Source of the DNA: Ophiodon elongatus
Lineage: Eukaryota > Chordata > Actinopteri > Perciformes > Hexagrammidae
Assembly: GCA_016806645.1 (NCBI GenBank)
Contig: JACSYO010002116.1
Coordinates: forward strand, 6,504,001 to 6,568,000
Length of the DNA stretch: 64,000 nucleotides
Direction of reading: 5' to 3'
Below the pieces are notes generated by a model. It was not told where the DNA came from and did not search any database. It worked only from the letters and a program-made list of their open reading frames with translations. The position numbers and the translations under genes were made by a program. This document shows, piece after piece, positions 38,661-51,751 of this stretch. Numbering within the stretch: position 1 is the stretch's first letter; each line of letters starts with the position of its first letter.

Positions 38661-41600
38661 TTAAGACATATACCCATAGTGTGCAGATGCATCCATTTGC
38701 ACATGCGCATGAAGGATGTGCATGCAAACTCCTGAACGATCAGCAGAAGCGATCTTCCTGGCAGGACGTCCTTGATAGAGGCCTCCTCTCATTGGTACAA
38801 TTGGGCAACAAAACTCTGCAACATGGAAGCATTTAACCAGGCTGAAGGATGGCCATCACCCTGACCACCGCACACACTCATAAAACACAGCCATATGTTA
38901 AGGATTGGGAGGACGATGGCTTCCCTTTTGATATTCAGCATGAGGTCAGGAGGCATGACTAATGACATGGTGTTTATAATGTGGCGTATAATAAGACATA
39001 TTCAACTCTCTTAACCTGGATCTTAAACATAATCATCCAATTTATTAGCTGTCTTTTGGCAGAGCTGGCGATTGAAAATGTCAGCCGCAGAATTAGGTGG
39101 TTGTGTGTTTGGAAACGACTGCAGAACACACTAAACACGATCCATTTCTTCTCTCACTCCACTCATGGTCACTTTATTTTCTGGATTCTTTAACTTTCCA
39201 AACATGCATCCATGCAAATTCCTGATGACCAGGCAAACAGAAGCTCCACTTTCTCTGGTCTGGTTTCCAGTGGCCCAGAAATGTATGAATACAACACTGA
39301 TCACCATCTGCTCGGGCCTCGGAGGATGTCAAATTCACTCTTGGTTTGTGGCCTTGACAAATGTACATAAACACATCGTTGTAAAGTAACAGTCAAAGGG
39401 TTATGTGCCAGTTGGTTGTATTTGTGTACTGTATTGCATCCCTGATGGTTAAGTCTGTTTCTGCTGGGTAGTCTTTTGTCTGTGTTTTGTCATCATGATT
39501 TTCAGGACTATCTTAACATGTTCAATCCTTGTTTGCTTGCTTTTCATTTTCATTTCATTTCTTTTCTTTTTCTTTTTTTTGACAAATGCAACTTGGACTT
39601 CTGGTAGTGTCCTGACTGACAAGACGTTCTTTCTTGACGAAAAATGTTGTTAATTGTAACCCAAAATAAATGAAGTTACAGTGTCTCTCATTGATGTTGT
39701 CTCATTATTTGGTCTACGCCCTGGAAATCTGTACTATTTTTGTGAAGACCTTCAGTACCCCAAACCCCAGAAATCCCTTTTTCATGTCGAACCTTAACCC
39801 TAAACCCAGTCTGAATAAAAAAAGAAAACTTAAAGAAAAGAGACAGAGCATGGTGGGGTCCTCAATTTGGATGATGGTATTCTTTCTATCTTACACAGCA
39901 CACAAACAGACAAAAAGACACACTCTAGGTAAACAATGTATATGTGTGAGCTTAAGCTGTGGTCTGTGATTGGCCTCCAACAACACAAAAATGTTATTTC
40001 AATATTTTGAAATGCATATACCATCAGTTATATATGATTTTCCTGTATTATTTCACTAAATGTGCCTTACCTTGATATATAAGGATCATGACTGTGTTTT
40101 ACTGCTCCCAAATGGACAATACAGTAACAGGATTTCCCCTCAATTCCAAACAGCCCCTCAATGTGTGCTGTGACAGGACATCAACCAAATCCTGCAGGTT
40201 AGCTTCATCCATCTCCCTGCAGGTACACATAGCATTATGATATACAGCAGCATTTCCTCAAGAAGGAAAAATCTCTCACGCTCGTATAGTCTATTCCAAT
40301 CTGTTGTCTATTGGGCTTTGTTAAAGTTGTCTTCTCTCCTCTCCTCTCCTCTTCTCTCCTTCCCTCTCTTGAAATTATCTTTACAGCCAGGCCAAATTAT
40401 AGTGAAAACTTTTCTTCTACTCCTGAGTTGAAACAAGGAAGAAATGAAGGGCAGATTTTTATGACTACGGTTTGGATGTCATCAAAAGAATGCTGAACTA
40501 TGTTTGTGTATGAATTTCTTTTTCTGTTTACAATGAAACACTGTACCATCTCAGATATTATCATGAGGAAGATGATGCTACACAGACATATGCTTTGAGG
40601 AAAGAATACTGCAGGTTTGGTTTAATCTTTTATTCATATTCTTAAATCATTTTCGATCCACTTCCTTCTGTCGGATTTGACTTGCTGAAAAAGGCATGCG
40701 TAAGCGACCATGAGCCAACCGGGCCACATGGAGCTGCCATCAGTCTGGAGGAACAGTGGGGCTGGGGTTTGTGCTGCAACCTCTTGGTTACAGGGCAAAT
40801 ACTACATCTTTAAAGACTTTGCACTAACCACAGAATAACTACTCATGGGACAGAAATGTTGTTTCATACAGAAAGAAAAATACTAAAATCAGAACCCTCA
40901 GTACCAAGGCCAAACTGAATTGCTTACAGTTCTCCTTTCTGTTCACTATCATTGTGTGAATCTCATGTGCGCATACAATATGTGTGTCTGTTTATGCGAA
41001 CACTGGAAAGGGATAGCCCTCTCACTTTCAACTACATTCCTTAATCTTGCCTCTACTGGACTATATGTAAGAACAGTGTGGCCCTGTAGCTGCCGAAGAT
41101 AATGGCCTGGTATAAAAACGTCAGAACGGTCTGACAGGTTGCCTTCTCTCATCCTCTCTTTGGCCGAAAAAGAAATTCTTCACTCTTCTGGGCAGCTCAT
41201 CTGATGGCATTTGTCAGAAAAGAGTTGTGTCTGTTTCTGCTAATTAGGTTTGCCTGTGAGCTGGTGAGAAGACAAATGAAAGACAGCCAGACTGAAAAGC
41301 TTTACATTAATGAAGAGGCAGTTATGAGCTAGGAAAATGAGGAAACACTGTTTTGGCTCATCATAATGTGCTGTCGCTTAAAGTTAAAGAGCAGAGAGTG
41401 ATCCGCCAACACATTCACCACAACAAACAGCCGATGACCTCTGTGGTATGTGATGAATACTCATAGAAGATCAAAGTCACATTTTCTTATTGCAGAGGGT
41501 GTACACTTCCTGACTCAGCACTGCTCAAATCAAAACCTGCAACAGAACATTTACTTTTTAAGAGAGACTTGGGTTGATTACTTATTTGACTATGCATTAG

Positions 41601-42995
41601 ATACGCCAAAGACTAACACTCACAGTAGTACATACACACATATTTGAGAGTCTGGTTTTGATGGAGGCTAACTGGACATTTCCATGTCGTCTCCAGCAAG
41701 CTCATTTGCACCCTGTGTGAACGGGAATCAAGACTTTTCACACTTCACCGTCAAGTCACGGGAATCTGGATCTGCCAATCAAAATCAAGCACAGGATGAT
41801 ACCTTACCATATATGCTACTGTTCGCCTTTTCTCCACTGTCTCTAAACTTGCATTCTGAGGAACACCTAATTATGTTCCTCAGAATGCACATCTATTATC
41901 AATATGTTTACATAAACAATGGATAATTTTACTACATGTATATGAGAGGAGTCGAGAACTATCCCTTGACTCTCTGTACACCCTGAAAGCTACTGACCTG
42001 TTTAGCTCTTTGTTTTAATTCTGATAAACCCACTGTACAGTACCTGTTCAGCACCAAACGGCAGACAGACAAAGTTAGCAACTCTAGTTGGTGATCACAT
42101 GGAGCATAAAGAGACGGATGTTTTTCTCACACTGGTGACAAACACTCTAAATTAATCTTAATATTGCTCCATGTTAGATGTGTAAGGACCGGGTTATCAG
42201 AACTTTTTCTTTCCATGCGTTGTCTGACCCCATTGGAAACGTGTTTACAGTTGTTCCGAATGGCTGGATGTGGATAACTGCGTACGGTCTCTCCTGGAAG
42301 GCATTCATGTACATGTTAAAAATGACAAACATTGTTGTGTAGTGATGGCAGTGTTTTTTCCAAAGCTTTTTCCCCATCCGACAAGTTGTTCTGACGGCGT
42401 ATACAGTATAAATAGTCAATGACTTGCTAACAGATTTGACATATCAATTTAAAAGCTGAGAGTTGCGTTTACTGCTTGTTTTTGCTGCCCCAAAGTGGCC
42501 TAAAAAAATCTGTTTAAATTGTTATCTTCAACAATATTACTACATGCCTCGACCCTACACAAGATTGTTGCTACGGAGACTTAAAAACATAGCAGAAATG
42601 TGAGCTCGCTATGTAAACCTACTTTTATTTACATGGAAACACTTATTCTTCCTTAAAATTGTGGGAGGTCTGACTACTGAGAAATATCACTTCCTCGTAA
42701 TGATGTATGTAATCTGTGTTGAGTATTACACATTAAACAGGCGGACATTAACGTCATCTCTGTCTTCCCAAAACCTTCTCCATTCATATCTGTTTCACAA
42801 CCACATATTTTTACTGCTCCTTCCCATGTCTGTGCTTCATCTGTCTGGGGGACGATCCTGACCTTTTGGTATTGTTGTAAATGGTATCTGAGAAAAAGAG
42901 CATAGAAACAACAAGACCCTTTTTTCCCCCTGATAAATGTCAGTGTGTAAATATCTCATGTCACTTCAGGACTGCAATGTACCAACATCTCTTAA
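38661..42995. other. Intergenic, no gene recognised
   Basis: No supportable exon. Pyrimidine-rich (CTCTC) sequence occurs at 40328-40372. Confidence 0.5.
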
Positions 42996-43009
42996 CCACT
43001 AGGTGGCTC
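42996..43009 (+). promoter_or_regulatory. CTCF-like motif
   Basis: CCACTAGGTGGCTC matches the CTCF core consensus CCASYAGRKGGCRS at 13 of 14 positions. It lies in the gap between cxcl12 and tmem72, which are transcribed away from each other. Motif match only. Confidence 0.35.
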
Positions 43010-44069
43010 ACTGCATTTGTAAATGTAGTAATTAGGCTGAACCATGGTGGAGTACCTGTTGTTAAAGACTCCAGTGAGGCGTAATAGTCCTAATGTGGCC
43101 AGTTTATGTCATAATATCTTCAGAAATATTCAAGTATTCTGCTGAAATTTGTTCAGTCTTTAAGGAATCTTTCACGGCCCTCCTTTGGCCTTTAGATAAA
43201 ACAGCCCATAAGAAGTGATTATGGAGATATTGCCCGAGCAAAGCAACAGGGTAACAAAGCTGGTGGTGTAATTAAGATTAGCGCTGTTTTCCCTGGTTCT
43301 GACAGGCACCAGACATCCATGCCAGACTGAGAGAGGTCGGATAGGGAGGAAGGGAGGGAGAAAGTTGAGAGAGAGAGGCATGGCTAATCTCTATGCCCAT
43401 GGGCAGAGTGGAGAGAGTGGGGGAGTGGTGTGAATCTGTGATGAGGTGGAGGGTGAGGAGGCGTAATGCAGGGATCATTAGAGGGTGAGAGAACATGTGA
43501 GCAGGCGAGTGAAAATTTGGGAAGTGGGTGAGAGGTCCTAGGTCAGTCTGGGTGAAGCTGAGAGTTGAGAGGAGACATGTCTATATCGCTGCACAGAGCA
43601 AATGAAAACATGAGACTGTATTTATACTGTAACATTAGATTTACAGTCTCACTAGATGGCAATCAGTCACAATTACTGAAACTCCACCCTCTGGCATATT
43701 CTGACAACTGCCATAAAGCTCAAAGTACTTTAAATGTCAGCTATGATCCCCTAACAATACACTGACTTATATCATGAGAGCTTAACATTCATATAAACAT
43801 AAAAAAATGGCCATGGCTCAGTTAACATGCACAGTACACATTCCTATCTCATGTATGTCTGGTTCACGTGCAATAATGCCCTGCTGTCTAAATATGCCTG
43901 TGATTAGTTACTATTTCTAAATGTCTTCTTTTCTCTTTTACCAATTCAATTGATCAATGGGTGGTCAAATAGTTGTGTTTGCTCTAGGCATTGTTAACAC
44001 TATGCTGGTGATGTCTACGATGATGATAGATTGTATGTGCAGGTATCTGAAAGACACTGGTAGGTACCC
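43010..44069. other. Intergenic, purine-rich
   Basis: No gene recognised. The stretch at 43330-43460 is GA-rich simple sequence. Confidence 0.5.
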
Positions 44070-44360
44070 ATCGTGCTGTGAATGGTTCAGGCCCATCCTA
44101 CATCCAGGACATGGTCAAACCTTACACCCCAGCCCGTCCACTACGCTCAGGACAGCTGTCGCAGAATGAGAACTCATCTGTTCAGAAGTAAATCTATCTC
44201 CATCTCCTCTTGTCTCTGAATGTAGCCCTTGAAGTAGTTCAGCACATTTGATTAATCTCATGTACTTGCATAACTCTTGCACTTTTTGAGTACCCACGAT
44301 TGACTGCACTTATTCCTTGGTTAAAAACATCAGCTAAATAAATGCAATGTCATGTAATGG
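44070..44360 (+). mobile_element. LINE 3'-end remnant
   Basis: One frame of 44085-44150 reads GSGPSYIQDMVKPYTPARPL, which resembles the C-terminal part of ORF2 seen in many fish LINEs ('Y-I-x-x-x-x-x-P-Y-x-P-x-R'). It is followed by non-coding sequence and a tail ending in 'aatgcaatgtcatgtaatg', like the short tandem tails of these elements. The upstream part of the ORF is missing, as expected of a 5'-truncated insertion. The clade is not determined. Confidence 0.5.
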
Positions 44361-44540
44361 GGCTCCGTAGCTCAGGAGGTAGAGCAAATGGCATGCATGG
44401 TTCAATCTCCTGCTCCCACTGTCCACATGTCGGAGTGTCCTTTAGCAAGACACTGAACCCCAATTGCTGTGTGTGGGTTGAAAAGAAGCACGTTGTAAAG
44501 CACTTTGGGCAAACTAACTATATAAATACAGTCCATTATG
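44361..44540 (+). mobile_element. tRNA-derived SINE
   Basis: The head has a tRNA-like A box ('tagctcaggaggtagagc') and B box ('ggttcaatctcc') spaced as in a pol III promoter. The body holds the teleost phrases 'ttagcaagacactgaacccc', 'ttgtaaagcactttgggcaa' and 'tataaatacagtccatt'. The head does not fold as a complete functional tRNA. It abuts the LINE tail just upstream. Confidence 0.7.
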
Positions 44541-44559
44541 CAATCAAATAGCAAATCTG

Positions 44560-45010
44560 CAGCTGTGTTCACAGTAACAATGCTAACATGTTGTTCACCA
44601 TTTTAGTTCAACATTTGCTAATTAGCATTGAACACAGTACAGCTGAGGCTGATGAGAATGGCATTAGTTCTGCAGGTATTTGGTCAAAATATTTAACAAT
44701 ATTTGATATTTTGACCTGATGATGATGCAAAAAAAGTTTAGGGAACACCAAAGTTACTACAATTCATCCTGAGGGGAGTCATGGATGTGTGTATCAAATT
44801 GCATTGCAATCCATCCAGTAGTTGTCGAGACATTTCACTTAAAAAAGCCAATTTTAACCTCATGGTGGCATAAGATAAAAAGTCAGAGGATCACCAAAGT
44901 CAGTGGGCTTCGTCCTCTGGGGACCAAGAATGTCTGTACAAAATGGCATGGGAATTTATCCAATAGTTGTAAAGACATTTCAGTTTGAGCAAAAATAGTG
45001 GACATAGCTA
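44560..45010 (-). repeat. High-copy teleost interspersed repeat (family B), reverse orientation
   Basis: Reads on the minus strand relative to copies at 5781 and 28840. Two tandem versions of the 'caccaaagt ... aatgtctgtacaaaatggcatgg ... atccaatagttgt-agacatttca' unit are present (44745-44840 and 44890-44985), so the copy carries an internal duplication. Confidence 0.65.
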
Positions 45011-45903
45011 CATGGTGACATTGCCATCCAAGTAATACCATTTAAATTATAGTTAATTTGTCATTAAACATCTAACACCTGCAGTTTCTGCAGCACTGCT
45101 CACACACACTCACTTATACTCTATACCATAAATGCCACAAATAACCTGGATGCTAAGCCGGAAACAAGTGGAACCAGTGTACAAAAGTGTCTTTGTTAGA
45201 GATTTAAGGAGATTTATGTAGCTTACTTTGGCTTCTATCAGGAGTCAGGGTGTGTGTGTGCTCTGAATGCTTGTTCCAGTTGGCCTCTGCTGTGCCTGAA
45301 AAAAAGCCCACCCAAACCTGCGTCAACTTAAGTGGGCTTACATTTAAACATGTGTAAGTGTGTCAAAGGGTCTCTGCTGGTTCTTGTGGCATTTTTCCAG
45401 ATATCCATTGCATTGTTAGACTATTTACAATGGGCAGAGTCAAAGTTGCATTACTATAAAGTAAAATGCAAACTAAGTGGAACTTGTTTATAATATTTTT
45501 AACCATGAACACATCAACCCTCACTTTCTGAAATAGTTTTCCAATAAATGGGTGCTTCGAGAGGGACTGTGGCCTTGAAAAATAAAGTGTTTCTGATGGT
45601 TTGATTACCTCTAATTACCCAAATCCTTACAACAAGGTGAAATTACACAGAGGAAAACAAGGGGAAGTTGTCGTGAGGGGAAGCAAGATCTCTTGTTCTT
45701 AATATTCTATGTTGTTCAAGGGTGCATACAATTATTGCTAATTTGGTATGTGTGTGTGTGTGTTAGTTTTATATTAGTTATTTACAGATAATATTTAACC
45801 AGCTGTAATGACATATGTGATACTGTAAATAAATGACCCGGGGGCTGAACAGTTTCACCTTGACTTACAGGGTGGAATGCTAAACCAGCTGAAAGTGGTA
45901 CTG

Positions 45904-45996
<93 letters not shown>

Positions 45997-46268
45997 GGCT
46001 GAATAGCAGTTATTGGAGCAACAGGGGCATTGAGTCACAAACCTTTCTGAAGTAAAGTCGTCCAGTCTAAGAGGCTTCACATCATGGCTCTTAAGGTTTA
46101 CCCAACTTTGGCATTTTTTTTTACCGACAACCATCTATCTAGTTTACAGTCAACTATGTGTCTAGAATGCTACTTTTGTAACTACTAGGCTACCAACTAT
46201 TTCAAATAGTGTCAGAGAAGTGTGAAGGTTGCATTTTTAAACAGTGAAGAGGGAAAGTATTTGAGGTC
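45011..46268. other. Upstream flank of tmem72
   Basis: No gene. It contains a short GT run at 45750-45765 and the long GT array listed next. I see no clear TATA box before the tmem72 start codon. Confidence 0.5.
45909..45994. repeat. (GT)n microsatellite
   Basis: Pure GT array of about 43 units, the longest uninterrupted one in the window, about 275 nt upstream of the tmem72 start codon. Confidence 0.97.
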
Positions 46269-49200
46269 ATGGGGAACTTAGAGAGGGTCTGGTGGATTAT
46301 TGTGGAGTGTGCCTGCAGGATCCTTGGTGTTTCTACAGCAACAGGTAAGATATGTATATAAAAACAAACAGAAATATATAACGAAATTAAATTCAGTGTC
46401 ATGTGTATCACATATTATTTTAGTATGGGCAGCATTTAGTTCTTTGGATTCATAACAGACTCCAGATCCTCTCTCTGATAAAGTATACAGTCAAAGCAAA
46501 CATGCTTTTGTAAAATACATATAAGGACTAAAAAAATCAGGATTAAATGTTTTCCTGTGGGGAGAGTTATCCAGTTTAGCTTTTTAAGGATTTCATAAAC
46601 CCAAAATGAAGGTCAGATGATGATGTTGACCAACTGTACTCTTGTCCTCGAAGAACTCAAAACCATCTCTTGGATGATACATAGAGCATATAAAACATAC
46701 TTGATCATACATAAACTCACTATAGTGGTTGCTCCTCTGTTTTCTTCAGGCACACAGGGTCAGATTGCACGCAGCTCTCTTAGCCACATTAAATCATGAC
46801 AGGGGAAATAGCTCTCTGGTTGCTGCCTGCTTCAAAAAATAATATGGGACCCCTCCACTTAAATTCAAACAGCTGCAAACATTGAACATTTACAGAGAGA
46901 CATGTGCCTCACATCACACCAAAACCAAGTCTCTGTATCCAGCTGGGTTACTGGGCTTATGTGATCACAAGCTGTTATACAGTACATTCACACCGACATG
47001 AGCTTTCTGTACATCGGCTCTACATGTATGTGGGTTTGTGTGTGTGTGTGTGTGTGTTTATGGGATCTCTACATGTGCCTCTGTCTCTGCCTGCGTGTTC
47101 GCATGTCTACATGTCTTTGTTGGCCTGTCTGCCTCTGTGTGTGTTCAGTAGACAGATATACGGGAGCATATATATGTTAATATCCAGCTGGTCTATATAT
47201 AGCGTTAATTCTTCTCACACTCTATAAACGACCAGAAACAGTTCAGCCACATTCCCCTGATTTCCCTCTGGGGCCGATTCTATCTCTACATTTCTGGTAA
47301 GCCAGAGAAATGATTTCCATGTGTTTAGTGGCAATCACTCGTTAACCATCCTTACTTCTTTAATACCTCACAGGAAAAAGTTTGATGAACAAAACAGGCT
47401 TTCCTTTAAAGTTTTTAAGACTTTGTTGTCATCTGATTTTATATCGTTCCATGTGTGTTCAAATGTGATTTGGTCTTGAGACTCAAATTCGGGACTACAG
47501 AATGAAGGAATAGTTTGACATTTTGGGTTTCTTTTTGAGAGGCAGATTATTTATTGATACCACTGGTTAGCTTATGTTCGCATAAAGTATAGAAACAGAG
47601 GGAAAGAAAGTTAGCCGCGTGAACGGAAGCAACCTGGCACATAATCCAACAAAAATCACAATTCATCATTGACAAGATATTTTGAGATATTTTGAGATAT
47701 GACATACCGTGCTCTAGAGTTGCCGGGGTGGGTTTTGTCACTTTTGGACAGCCAGACTAGCTGTTGCCCCATTTACAGTCTTTGTGCTAAGCTAAGCTAA
47801 CTGGTTGCTGGCGTTAGCTACATATGCTGGCTAGCGTACAAACATGAGAGTGGTACCAATCGTATTATCAAACTCGCAGAAAGAAAGTGGATACGAGTAT
47901 TTGCCAAAAAGTACAGTTCCTTTACATTTCCGAAAGGTGGCAGTAGCAAAAGTATCGATTATTTAACTTAAATCACTTTCAGCAGTAAAAGTGATTCAGA
48001 GTCCGGCTGCGCACTGCAGCAATGTTGATCGTGCAGAGGAATAAATCAGCAACATCCAGTTGCAGCCCAGTATCCCTTTTTACAATACGTTTGTGCTTTC
48101 ATTTACACAGAGTAAAATTAAATAGAAGAATAGAAGTAATACTGTTCTGGATCAGTACTCATTACTCATAAGCCCAGAATGTAGAGGAGGGACTTTCAAC
48201 ATACCATGATGTCGAATGACCACTTCACCTTCAAGTGGCAAAGCTTTTTTAAATGTCATGATTCTGCTCTGGCAGAGGATCTGTGACGTAATAAGTGTCC
48301 GCTGGTATGATATGGTAATTACAACCATAAGTAAGCCATTACCTGAATTTTGTGACCATGATGGAAACAATTTCAACAATTACCAGCATTAAATGTTCTA
48401 TAATTATCTTAGATCAATAGTTTAATACTACCCCTTTGAGTGTAAACTATGAGCTCAAATTGGATCACTTCAGAGCAACTCAGGTCAGTGTTTATTGCTC
48501 AATAAGTGGATAAATGGTTTTCAACCAGGACTTCAATTAGTTTCAAACAACTGCCACAAACATCACAGCTACAAGAATACAGTAAAGACTACCTTGATAG
48601 CAAAATGAGAAAGATACATAAAAATTGCCAAAGAACAGTACAACCAGCATGTTGTTGCATCACAGTGGATATATTAACATGTATTCACAAAGGTTCAGCC
48701 AAGTTGAAGCGACCCTTCCTGCAACTAATAAGAAAACCATGAACTAAGTCTGACATCTGGTGGAGAGAATCTGCTCACCAGTGAAATTATCTTCCTTTCT
48801 CTTTTTCAGTGTTGTGTGCTGTGGGAGTGGAGACCGTGAAACAGGGAGACTTCAGTAGCCTCGGCATCTACCTAATGTAAGTGTTTAGGTTTTGTTGTCC
48901 ATCTTGTAATATGCTGTATGAATTTAAGAGCTTGACTGGTGGCATTCCTGAGTTACACACACACACACACTGCCTGGATGTTAATATGGCAAAGAATGTG
49001 TGGCTTGAGGGCTTGTAGAAAACAATTACAATACTGTACCTGCCTTCATAATCACTCACACTGCATACACACACTTGCGAGGAGATGTTGGGAAGGAGTC
49101 AGAAGGATGAAGCGAGGTGCAGAGGGCAGAATGGAGACCCGTCCTTCAGTGCTACTTCGTATTATCTCTGTGGCTCACAGCCAAACTCCCACAGAGCCGC

Positions 49201-50857
49201 AGGAAAACATCTCCCAAAGGAGAACAGAAATGCATGACTGATTATTCTGTCGGAATACAGAAATGCAGATGAACACTGCATCCAAACACACAGACACACA
49301 CAAAAACACACAACTAAGCGATAACTCTTCAGAGAGTTAGTCTGCGGGCATTTTTCTGGTTCACTGAATTAGATGGTTATCAGACAATTAAAACATGAAA
49401 TAGAAAACAGGGAATAGTGCAGCAGCAAACAGTGAAAAAAACACTAACACAACTTCTAAATGTCAAGTGCACTATTTGAAGGCAATATCTCTTGAAGCAT
49501 CCTCTTGCTACCCACATTTTGGACAATTTAGGGACATACTTAGATTTAGACAATTTACTGATTTTATCACTGTATCAGTTTCATCTGGCTCTATTCTACT
49601 CTCCTCCCAGAGTGTCATCTGTTGGCATCATGATGTTTGAGCTGGCCTATTTCCTGGACACGCTTCTGCTCATGTGTCTGCCGTGAGTAGCCTACACAAC
49701 ACTCAATTGTTTCACATGGATATTTTAGCATGGGAAAACCTGTATTCATGCTAGTATAATTCTCTTCGGTCTTTTAACACCCCTTATGAACAGTCAAAGC
49801 AGGTCCAAAAATAATAAATCTGAAGATGTATTCTCAACTTTAGTCTGTCATGATGTCTGCCATAACAGTGTTCATTTACTGTCAAAATAATCTAAAATTG
49901 TAAGAATGTGACTTTCAGTCCTTTTCACTGCTTCAGTCCTTCTTTTGTCCTTATCTTTCTCTAGCTGTCCTCCAGACTGGCAGCTGTTTGTGTTGTGGGG
50001 GAAGATGGCTCGCATTGGAGGCTTCCATAAGTTCCTCTATTACTCCATAATGTCAGTGGTCTGCTTCTTGCACCCTGTGTTGGTGTGGCATGCAATCATT
50101 CCAGGTAAAAAGAAAAAACACTGGCGAGTATCATACTTACACTGATAATTAGTTTCAGCAGCAGACGCATTGACTTCATGCGGAGGGAAACGCACTGGTG
50201 CATGTTAATAAAATTAAGAATGGCACCTTTCTTTTCAAGTGCCCCAGTGAGGTGTGACAGTGAGCCAGCATGCACAATGCACAATGAAACTGAAGCAGCT
50301 AAATGAAATTCAGCCATCATTAATTTAATTGTTTACATAAGCGTGGTTGCTACTATAACGTGTCAAAGAGTCTCCAGTGAAAGAAGTAATGTATTTTCTT
50401 TATTGCAGGGACAATGCTTCTGGTGACAGCCTTTTTTAACTTTGTACTAAGCAAGAAAACAATGATCAAATCTCCCAAAAAGACGCAAGAAAGCCACAGC
50501 GACCAAGGCCCGACCACTGTCTGTGTGACAGAAGGGGCATCCTCAAACAGCACTGTCTCATTCCTCCACATGGTGACAGGAAGGAGAGGGGGAGGACTGG
50601 CTCTCGCAACCAGAGGCCGCTGCCTTGGTCCGGGAGAGAGAGGAGAGAGAGGAGAGAGCGTCCAGGCCATGCTGGAGCTGGAGCAGACAATAGCACCTAA
50701 AGGCACAGACAGGGAGAGGAGGAGGTGGAAAGAGAGGAGACTGATCTGCTTGAGAGATAGGGAGGAGCCTGTGGAGAGAGAGATGGAGGAGATGGACAGT
50801 TACTGTGAGCCAGAGCCAGACACCACCTCAGACACTGCGCCTATGATTACTGCCTGA
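46269..50857 (+). CDS. tmem72: Transmembrane protein 72
   Basis: Four-pass membrane protein; in mammals TMEM72 is expressed mainly in kidney and its molecular role is not established. Coding exons: 46269-46344, 48810-48876, 49611-49682, 49965-50104 and 50409-50857, with GT-AG sites and continuous phase; 267 aa against about 275 in human. Membrane segments lie at about residues 8-32, 43-70, 92-117 and 120-134. Strong family signatures are C-R-x-L-G-x-x-T-A in the first segment, G-x-E-T-x-x-Q-G-x-F just after it, CFLHPVLVWH-x-x-IPG before the last segment, and the acidic ending EPEPDTTSDTAP. The cytosolic tail (135-267) is Arg/Glu-rich and poorly conserved. The start codon is the only Met before the first membrane segment in exon 1. 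AATAAA at 51045 fits the 3' end. Its position between cxcl12 and rassf4 is as in mammals. Confidence 0.95.
47036..47057. repeat. Short (GT)n array in tmem72 intron 1
   Basis: About 10 GT units. The open frames around it are made by the repeat. Confidence 0.9.
47505..47924 (+). mobile_element. tmem72: Near-complete teleost TIR-MITE (family A) in tmem72 intron 1
   Basis: Left end 'ggaatagtttgacattttgg' and right end 'ccaaaaagtacagttccttt' are imperfect inverted repeats. Between them are the hallmark 'gtgctaagctaagctaactg', 'catgagagtggtaccaatc' and 'gcagaaagaaagtggat'. There is no coding capacity. Compare the shorter copies at 2050 and 32695. Confidence 0.75.
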
Positions 50858-51070
50858 ACGTCCCCCTGCGCTCAGACTGATCTCCTCACTGATATCACAC
50901 AAAGGAAAGCATATGTAATGTATTCGTACTGACTGAGTGCAACTAGCTGGTGTTACACTGGTGGATGTTAAATTGAAAATAACATTATCAAATGTTCAAG
51001 CAGCCAAAATAGCATTTTTGAGTGTTCAGTAATAATATATTTTCAATAAATGTGTAGATTATTAGATTAT
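50858..51070 (+). terminator. tmem72: tmem72 3'UTR with polyadenylation signal
   Basis: AATAAA at 51045-51050 is the first canonical signal after the stop codon (stop at 50855-50857), giving a 3'UTR of about 210 nt. Confidence 0.6.
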
Positions 51071-51478
51071 TTTTATTAAATGTTCTACTGATATGTACAT
51101 TTGTGACTTAAAATATCTATCTACTTGTACAAAATGATTTTTTTTGTGTGTTTTTAACAATAATTTGATCCTCAGATGTATACAGTCAAAGAAATTAAAC
51201 TATTTCTACCAACATGAGCAAGTGATTGGCTTTAAGTCAGATTTTCTTTTCAAAGCCAGCATTGATTTGAAGAGCAGACATTAATGACAAGCAATCCAAT
51301 CCAGTTACTGCACCATGCATTATTCATGAGGTAATAAATTAGATCAACTGTTTCATTCATTCACCGTCAGAGAAAATGTTTATGACTGTGACTGCAAGCA
51401 TGAGAGCTTGTGCAGGTGCATGTGTTAGTCACATTCAAGCCTCCTCATTGTGTGTTTGTCATGTGCAAGCGGTGACCA

Positions 51479-51518
51479 TGGAGACGGAGCTCTGGGAGGA
51501 GCGCTCACGTTATTATGG
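51479..51518 (+). other. Possible 5' coding exon of the coiled-coil relic
   Basis: ATGGAGACGGAG in a good context (gtgaccATGG) opens a frame METELWEERSRYY followed by a possible donor (TATG/gtgatgag) at 51519. Joined to an acceptor at 51751-51752 (tatacccag), the phase matches the downstream coiled-coil frame. This is a suggestion; the donor is weak. Confidence 0.2.
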
Positions 51519-51751
51519 TGATGAGAAAAACATCAGATCACCCACCAGAGCGCCACCAAACCAAAGCATTATTACTAAGTATTATTCATGCATTTATAAT
51601 AAGGTCATATGCTGCGCATTGATAATATTAATACGGTGTGCGAATCAGACCCAAGCTCTATAAACCCAGAAATTAGCATATTTATGATACAAAAGTGGGT
51701 ATGAAAAGCTTGTAGTAACATTTAATTTGTGTTTCTTTTGTTCTATACCCA

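Noticed and set aside
44361..44430. Possible tRNA gene
   Set aside because: It has A and B boxes but no complete cloverleaf, and the sequence continues into a SINE body.
48506..48742. 78-codon frame in tmem72 intron 1
   Set aside because: Ends before exon 2 in a different context, with no domain and no donor giving the correct phase.
50353..50706. Minus-strand 117-codon frame opposite tmem72 exon 5
   Set aside because: Antisense shadow of the real exon; tmem72 homology on the plus strand is clear.
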